DNA of 64,000 bases, from the NCBI GenBank assembly GCA_038025085.1, contig CM076144.1, forward strand, positions 46,292,001-46,356,000. The letters run 5' to 3'. A program made the translations under genes and the position numbers. The notes beneath the pieces are model-generated. The model had not been told where the DNA came from. It saw only the letters and a program-made list of their open reading frames with translations, and made no database searches. Shown here piece by piece: positions 53,701 through 62,700 of the stretch. The stretch's first letter is position 1, and every line of letters begins with the position of its first letter. This stretch comes from Tetragonia tetragonoides. Taxonomy: Eukaryota; Streptophyta; Magnoliopsida; Caryophyllales; Aizoaceae.

Positions 53701-56700
53701 TAGATGACTAAGCTAGGGGTAAGGTTGGGTAAATATGGAACTCCCTAAACCTCGCCCTCTGCAGGATATTCCCAGAGTTGTTGTTGTGGTTTACCGTACA
53801 ATTTATTCCCCAAAGAAATTTCGACATTGATCCTACACGTTAATTCCTCACTTAACAATACTAGTCAATAAAATGATGAGGTTACGTGGGAGCCTAAACA
53901 TGTTGGTCGGGAAGAGGTATAAGAATAAGATGTATAAGTTTGCTATCTTCTCGTTCCTCTAGTTGAAGTGGAATTCTTGTATCTCCAGCGGGACTGCCAC
54001 GTAACTTGAAGTTTGTTGGGCCAGATAGTGTACATAGCTTCTTTATAGGCCAAAATGGCAGGGGCTATGAGAGGCTCACTAACGCGCAACATCACCAGGG
54101 TGATTTGTACCCCCCTCCGTCCCAACGAAGCTTTACGCTTTCCTTTTCAGTTCGTTCCACTTAAATCATTGTGCTTCCTTAACGGGTATTATTTTGAGGG
54201 TTACTTACCTTACTTGCCCCTCCTCAATTCTCACCCCATGTGCTCAGATTCCTTTATTAGCTCTCCCCTAAATTCAGATTCCCCATGTGCTCCCCCACTT
54301 GCATTTACATGGATATTATTGGGACATAAAAGCCAAAATAGAGTTTCCTAGGCCAATGTGTCATTTTCAAAAGTAAAGATTTCCGTGGGACATAGGGGTT
54401 ACAGAAGTTTCTTGAGGAATCCATGTCCTCCTAGATTGTACTCCTTTGTTGCTCATCTTTTATTACATTTTTTCCTGTCCAACAGTTATTGCTTTATCTT
54501 TCACCTTTTAAGTAAAACGAGAAGTCACTTACCAAGCCACCGAAATCATCAAAGCATGCCGCAGAGAATGTGCTAATTTCTGCGTCAATGACTGTATCAT
54601 CGGTACCACCTCTTACACTATTATCTGCAAGCTTCACGGCAAACCTTTTGGGAGGCTTCTTGTCACCACTTCGGACCAGAAAGGTTCCCATCTCATCACC
54701 AACTATCCATATGCTAAATGATTCTGTTCTAAGCCCAGCATCATACCTATCCCACGCACTTTCTTCAGAGAATTGATCGCTAGTAACCATGTCACTCCGT
54801 ATGCATCGTAATGACTTAAAATCATTATCCTTTGGCGATCCTTTACAGGCTACACAGCCCAGAGGAACATACCCTGGTGGAGCTTGAGGCAGCCAAAAAG
54901 ATACAGATTCCAATCCCCTTTGCTTCTTGATCTTCCCTACCAATTGGAAGTCCATAGGTTCCTTAAAAAGTTCATCTTCAATATCTTGAGCAACAACACA
55001 GATATTTGGAGATTCATACCTATACCCCACACACCAACGAACAGTCAATACTTATACAACCCACACATTTAATGATTAGGACATATACGCGAATACAACA
55101 TACCCTTTAACAGCGATATCACCTAAGTATACCATCCCCGGAGGAACAATAGGACGCCATATTGACATTTTCTTTCTTGACGTTGAGCCTTGATTCCACC
55201 ACACCAGATGGAAGCTCGCGACAGCGCCCAAACGTCGGACAGAATTTGCAGTAGCTGACTGTACAGGGTGATGTTCATTACTTGAAGGGACATGACTCTG
55301 AGAACTGCTAGATACATCCTGTGGAAACTCTGATAACCCAAAGAAAATATGACGCAGGTCATATGCTCCACCTATCAGGTTCTTTGAAGTAGGATCAGTC
55401 GGCAAGAAAGTGCCAATACAGTTATCCACTCGCCAGAAAGCCATAGCAGGTGTGCCTCTGCCATTGAAAGCACAAAAAAGATCATAAAAGCAAAAAATTA
55501 CATGAGCACATGACAGCTCCCACACGTAAGGTAAATGAAAGTTGAACACCAAAAACACATCCTCACTCAATGTTCTACTGCAGAATTGAAGTTAATAACT
55601 CCAATTGAAAAGCAAAAAATACTCTGCAGAAATTTCCTTTTGTGTCTGACATTGAATCGATAGCGGACGTGTTATAACAGCATTTGAGCAGACCGCTATT
55701 GCGTAACTCTTTGCATTAGCCACGAAAGTGCACTTTTGCGGTTGTGCAACCGTTACAATTACGTCCGCTTCCCAAGCCTACTTTTTATAGGCAAAGTGTA
55801 GCATGCCAAACTTTCAATGCTAGACAAAACAGATGTCAAAGCTCTCGCTAAGCAGTATAAGCTGAGATCATTTCTTTTTAAGTGAAACAGAAACAGAAAG
55901 GTGTTAGATATCTACATACCCATTGCCAGCTCCAATCATAATGCAATCCCTCACAGGACAAGAAGAAACCAAAGATGCAAAGATGCAGAATGAAGATGAT
56001 AGCTCTGGTGGTGCTGTCCCAGAAGAAACCACACAGCCCAGTGCAATGTAACCTTTTGGTGCCACAGGCAACCATATTGAACAGCGTGCATCACGTGGTA
56101 ATCTACTGATGCCTTCAGAGTCAAAGACATCACTTGATGCATTCGGTGGCCATATTAACTTGAAAGACTCGGGTCTCTTTATTTTCACAAGGTTCATATT
56201 TACAGCAAGAACAGCCTTGGTAGGTGGCTTGTCACTGTGACATAAGAATCGTTACCCAGAAATTAATTATGTTAAAGAAAATTATAGTTGGAAGGAAAAG
56301 AATCAAAATCTTTACTAACATTGGAGTCAAATAGTCACCAAGAACAGCAAAACCAGGTGGTGCACGAGGTCTCCAAAAGGCATATACTTGATCACTATTG
56401 GGGTCTGAAAAACCGAACAAATGGCGCAAAATAGTTGTTAGGCACTCCTAAAAAAGGAAAAATACTACCTTTAAGTACAGGGAATCAGGGTTACAAGAGT
56501 ATCAGACTGACATTCAATCATTGCAACTTTGTCAAACTCTGAACAACTGATTGTCATTTTATTTGATGTCACTCGTAAAAAGGCCAGCATATCTTCTTCA
56601 ACAGCCAAAAAAAGACGCAAGATACTGAAGGAAAAATTCATAAATATATCAGAAGCAGAGAGATGTATGTTTGTTTTTCCATCAACTTTTGAGAACTTGA

Positions 56701-59700
56701 TGGAGGTATCAAAGGGTTCCAAAATTCTGATCCCATTGCTCTCCATTGTTAATCCAAGTGCATTTGCAGTCATTTCCATGGTTTCACCCTTCAAAATAAT
56801 CCTACAACCACCATTCAAAGTATTATGATACCATTGAACCTCTAACTCCAAACACAAAAAGAAATTTCAGGACAAGCTTTTGGCAATGCAATGTCCACAT
56901 AATGTGTAATACACTACAAATAATAATGTAGAATTCCGTCCAACAAAACACATCAGCTTCTTTAATCATTACATATGTTCAGTTGCGTCTGTTGTCTGGG
57001 TGGAAAGTGGGAAAACTTTTGTAAGTTTTCCAAGTTCCTCACCGAGCACGTTATGTAAGTTCCTCCTTTAGAAACCAAGAATTAAACACAAGCTCTTAGT
57101 TTCCATAGAGAGAACGTGGACAGCTGCCTTCTGTAAGTAAAAAAAGAAATTACAAGTCGCCCCAATGGCGTTGAACATCAGTCAAAGACACCCCACTGAA
57201 AGCCTCGGAACCTGCATTCTTCCTTTCCTTTGGATGAAGGCTTAGGAAGAAAGGTTTCTTTTGTCCCTATACGGCAGTCAGCACATTTAAGTCCTAACCT
57301 CCTAACAGAAAAATAACATTTATCTACTAAAATCATGATCATTGACTATTTTATAAAGGATGAGGTGCGAGCACAAGTGGTAAGTGTCCCACTCTCACAA
57401 GAGTCACAACCCAGTAGTTAGGGGTTCAACCGTTCAAATCCTCACCCATGGAGGGATAATAAATCCTTCACTACTATTCTTTTTGAGCCCATCAGCCAAT
57501 CAGAGATGGGTTGGCTTGCCCAGCCCATATGGTTTGCGGGCAATTGCAGGTATCCTTGTAGACAAAAAAACGAAATTCTTTTATGTGGACCTGCGTCCAC
57601 CTATGTTGGGTGGACCACGATGACAGTTTTGTAATTTAGCGAAAGCATTATGGCATTTTGTCGCGCGCTTCCCTCTCTCTTTCTTCTTCCTCTCGCTAGT
57701 CTGATCGAGTACTCTCTCTCCTCAAAACTTCATTTCATGAAAATTCAATTGATTTTTGGGACTTGATACTCAAAAATTAAATTACAAAATTGCTATATCT
57801 ATACCCCTCTCAATTTCTAGAGTTCATCAAGACCCAATTAGGGAGGAACTGGTGGTGGTCTGGGTGAACTAAAGAGAGAGAAAATGGGACGTTTCGTTTC
57901 GCGGTGGTTCGATGGTAGCGGATAGCGGTGAGGATAGCAGCGAGGGGAGGCGAGATGTAGGAGGAATCAAGGAGTAGGCGGCCATTGATGGGTTGCGCAG
58001 TGGGCTGGTGGTGGAGAGATGGTGGAGGTGGCTGGTTAGTGGTGGTGGGTGGTTGGTTGGACGGTGGTCATTGATTTGCCATTGTTTGATTTTCATTTAT
58101 TTTTTTAATGCAATTGTTTGATTTCCTTTTTAGTTTTTTGTTTTTTTTTTTTGGATGAAGATTTTTTTTTAGTTACGAAGAGAGAGAAAGGAAAGTTGAT
58201 TAGCTATGCTTTTTTTGAGTAAAAAATTTAAATATGAATATTTAGTTAACTGAGTACTTATGAGCCTTTTTTCTTTTTGCATGGATCAAACTTTCATAAT
58301 TTATGAACCATTAGTCACACATAATTATACAAAAGTTCAACAAAACATTAATCTAATTTTTCATAAAAAATTATTGGTTCATTAAGGGTAATCTAATTGT
58401 TTGCAAGTGTAAGGTTCATTAAAAATACTCTAATTGTATTCATAAATTATAAACGTAAAGCTCATAAAATAGTCTAATATTTCATAACCAATTAACGTAA
58501 GGTTCATTTAAAATAGTCTAATAGTTCATAAGCAGTAAACGTAAGGTTCATTTAAAATAGTCTAATAGTTCATAACCGATAAGCGTAAGGTTCATTAAAA
58601 TTAGTCTAATACTTCATAAGTTATCAATGTAATGTTCATTAAAAAACAAGCCTAATAATTCATAAGCGATATAAAATAAGGTTCATTAGAAATAGTCTAA
58701 TAGTTCATACCGCAAATCTTGTGTGAGACCAACTCACAGAATGATGGAGTTACTATTTAGAAATGAAAGGGTCACTTATGGTGAGCAGTAAGTCTGCCAG
58801 TAACCCTTGTTTCATTGAAAAGTGACCCCCGTCTCACCAAAACTTATAAAAAGACAATCTTATAGAAGTTTTTGGCTAGTTCATAAGGTATAAAGTTAAG
58901 GTTCATTAAAAATAGTCTAATAGTTCATACACGATAAACGTAAGGTTCATTAAAATTAGTCTAATAATTCATAAGTTATGAATGTAATGTTTATTAAAAA
59001 AGAAAGCCTAATAATTCATAAGCGATAAATATAAAATTCATTAGAAATAGTCTAATAGTTCATAAGCTATAAAGTTAAGGTTCATTAAATAATACTCTAA
59101 TAGTTCATACACGATAAACGTAAGGTTCATTAAAATTAGTCTAATAGTTCATAACCAATAATCGTAAGATTCATTTAAAATAGTCTAATAGTTCATAAGC
59201 GGTAAACGTAAGGTTCATTTAAAATAGTCTAATAGTTCATAAGCGATAAACGTAAGGTTCATTAAAATTAGTCTAATAGTTCATACATTATCAATATAAT
59301 GTTCATTAAAAAAAAGCCTAACAATTCATAAGCGATAAATGTAAGGTCATTAGAAATAATCTAATAGTTCATAAGGTATAAAATAGCTTCAATAAAAATA
59401 GTTTAATAGTTCATACACGATAAAAGTAAGGTTCTTAAACTTAGTGTAATAGTTCATAAGCTATGAATGTAAGGTTCATTTAAAATAGTCCAATAGTTCA
59501 TAAGACATAAACGTAAGGTTCATCAAAAATAGCCAAATAGTTCATAAGCGATAAACGTAAGGTTCGATAAAAATAGTCTAATGGTTCACTATAAACGTAA
59601 GGTTCATTAAAAATATTCTAATACTAGTTCATTAGTTTTTGACGTAAAGTTCATTTAAAAAAATTCCTAATAATTCATAAGTGATAATGTAAAGTTCAGT

Positions 59701-62700
59701 AAAAAAATATTCTAATAGTTCATAAGCAATAAACATAATTTCATTAAAAATAGTTTAATAGTTCATAAGCGATAAACGTAAGGTGTCATTAAAAATAGTC
59801 TAATAGTTCATAAGTTTTATAAACGTAAGGTTCATTAAAAATAGTCTAACAGTTCATTAATATTACTCTAATAGTTCATAACCTATATATTATTGGTTCA
59901 TATATTATAAAATAAATATATAACAAATAATCTCAAGGTTCATAAATCGAAATTCATAAATGATAAGTAAAAAATTCATAAAAAAAGCTAAAGGATTTAA
60001 TTAAAGAACAAAGAATTAGTCATTGGGTGCTGGTGGGGACCACGTCCCAAAAATTTGGTTTGAAAGATTGAATGACAACGGTAATATTTGCGTACGCGTC
60101 TCTCGCCTTTCAGTTTAACTAGTGTTGTGCTGTGGGCTTGGCGAGAAACGCGCGTTTGGGCCTATGGTCCACCCATGTTGGGTGGACGCAGGTCCACGCA
60201 ATAATGATTGTAAAAAACGGGGGGAAATGCTAGGCATCTAAAGCAAAGATGAGATCAAGGAACACCATAAAATGTGAAGGCATACCACCATGCCCTTTTA
60301 TCATGAATCTATTAGAACTAAAAGTTTCAAAGGAGAATGGATAAGTATGGGTATGGTCATCATTCAGTTAAACTACTGTCACTTAATCAGCAAAGAGAAA
60401 GTTCCAACTATAAACTATTTAGGGGAATTCCAATTGGTGCCCGTGTACTTTTGGCTTTTCCAATTGGTGACCAAAACTTTGCTTCAAATCCAAAGAGTGC
60501 CACTGAACTTTTGAAAACGTCCAATTTTTGATATTGTCGTAGGTTTGGCGTTAGTGTTTTCAGAAATTCCTATAATGCCCTTGTTGAAAGGGCAAGAGGA
60601 GCCACATTGAACGACACCCACCATTAATTTCTCAAATTTCCCTCCATTTATTTGTGAACCCAAAACAGAATCAAAATCACTTTGGGGCTTAGGGTTTCGT
60701 ACCACAAACAGAAAATCGAAATCAAGCCTAAACGGTGGATGCCATGTGGTGGTGGTTGTCGACGACGAAGCTCCGGCAAGGGTTGGTTGTCAAGAACAAA
60801 AACAAAACCATAGACAGAGGGGAGTGATGGGAAATAGAGAGAGAAAATGAAGGGCGGGACATTTTCAGCAACAACAACATCATCATTTACAGCAAGAACA
60901 ACAGTTTCCTCCATGGTTTGGTTTTCAGTTTTCGAATTTCCATGCACCACTGTTGAAGCATCCCAACGCGCCACTGCCGAAACATGATGTTGCTTTGCCA
61001 CCACCAGCGAACATGGACATGGAAATGAACTTTAAGTCATGTAATTTTCATATGGGTAAAAGGGGAATTTTGCTGTTTGTGATATTCTGGTGGTTGCCTT
61101 GATTTATGTACGAAACAATATGACAGATGGGAAATGGAGAATGAAGAAATGATGGCTGCAAAGTTAGGAGGGAAGTTGAGCCAACTTTGGGGGTATAACA
61201 TAGGGGCAATTTAGTAATTAATCTTTGGACGAAATAGGAGAACACCAGCCGCATAGCATAATGAGCGAAGCCACGTGACCGACTAACGGTGATCATTAAT
61301 AGAAAACACTAAATAAGGGCACGGAGTGAGCGTTTACAAAAATACAGGGGTACTGCTGGGATTTGGTAAAAAGTTTTGTGCACCAATTAGAAAAGCCATA
61401 ACCACGACGGCACCAATTGGAATTCCCCAACTATTTATTACACAACATATTAAACACATTACCTACAGACATCACCATCAAGTAAATTGGTTATTCAATC
61501 CATGTAGTTATAATAAGAAAGACTGACCTGCAAAATGCATCCAGCTGCGCATGCAGCAGTTTGTTTGACAAAGTTAGCGAATCCCCCACATTTTTTGAGG
61601 TGTTGTAAAAAGTTAGCTCTGGACTGATCGCCTGAAAGCAAAATCCGTTGCAATACCAATTTAGGCATAAAATTAAAACATACGAACTATTCACATTAAC
61701 TAAATCGGTCTGCACTAGCAATTATTTAGGACAAAAGAATGTTTTCCAACTATAAATGAAAACTAGCAAGGCTGGTATTAGAAGCATCTTATACTCAACT
61801 TCCTTCTTCTGATAAAAAGTAATATATTATTTTAACATCAAATGCTCCTTTTGATAATATTTAAATTCTTGGATTATATATATATATATAAAGGCTCATA
61901 TAAAAACCTCCTTTAAAATACAAACCGTACAAACTAATTGTGCCTATTAGATTTCAACATCAATGGCCCAGATTTGTTGTGGGAAATAAAGGGACACGGG
62001 CGGAATACTTAGTAAAGTCAGGGGCAATTTTGTAAATCGCGCGTCATTATCCCTTATGGTTTATAAACTGATTTTTCTATTTTCCAATTCATTTGTCCTT
62101 CAGTTCCCACGCACAATCTCTCTCCTCACTTCTACTCCGGCGAATGACCGTTTTTCTCTCCTTTTCCGGCAAACCAGCAATTTTCTCTCTCTCCGACAGG
62201 TTTGTCACTTATCTCCGGCGGCCTCGTCTCTCTTCTCTCAAGCGGTTTCCTCTCTCTCTTCTCTCCCTTTCTCTTCGTCATTTTCTCTGTGCTCCGTTCA
62301 GATCGGAATCCATCGGCCGCAGCCCAATATTCCATGGTCAGCTATCGGAGGTCTCCGACCTCTGATATATAGTCTCCGGCCATCTAACCATGGTCAGCGA
62401 CCTTTGAACATCTCCGAAGAGGGGAAAGGATGGGGTGGTGGGTGGGGGAGGGGAGATGGTGGCGGGAGAAGTCGTCCAGTGGCGGTGGAGGTGCGGGGAA
62501 GTCGTCCGGTGGCGGAGGGGGTGATTGTCGGACGGTGGTGGTGGTTATCGGGCGGCGACAGTGGTAGTTTTGTGAAGGGAGGCGTTATTCTTAAAATCAA
62601 TCAAATTGTAATCACAAATTCATAAAAATTTGATGAAGCTGCGTGTTAGTTACGATGAATTTACAGTTATAAAATAATGAATCTACAATAACAATGCAAT

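Larger units (their letters stand above)
57585..60197. mobile_element. 2.6-kb terminal-inverted-repeat element carrying a satellite array
   Basis: Ends share GTGGACCTGCGTCCACC, then a 7-base spacer, then GGTGGACCA (about 33 bp TIR; left 57585-57617, right complement to 60197). Inside, left to right: a CT-rich stretch (57660-57730), a GGTGG-rich tract (57850-58080), a T-rich part, the 44-bp tandem array, and a short AT-rich end. No transposase frame and no exact target duplication. The same internal order occurs in the element at 61901-62925, so these are relatives; a Mutator-like origin is inferred. Confidence 0.7.

Noticed and set aside
56802..56857. longer exon 3 of VPS13 starting L-E-V-Q-W-Y-H-N
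   Set aside because: The frame is open, but only the acceptor ending at 56802 fits the two bases left from exon 2 and gives the conserved L-K-G-E-T sequence.
58377..59890. CRISPR-like array
   Set aside because: Units are contiguous, with no unique spacers, and vary like satellite DNA in a plant intron.
62056..62625. 189-codon + strand open frame in the TIR element
   Set aside because: Low-complexity: Ser/Phe-rich from CT tracts, then Gly/Arg-rich from GGTGG tracts. No family features; treated as element sequence, not a gene.
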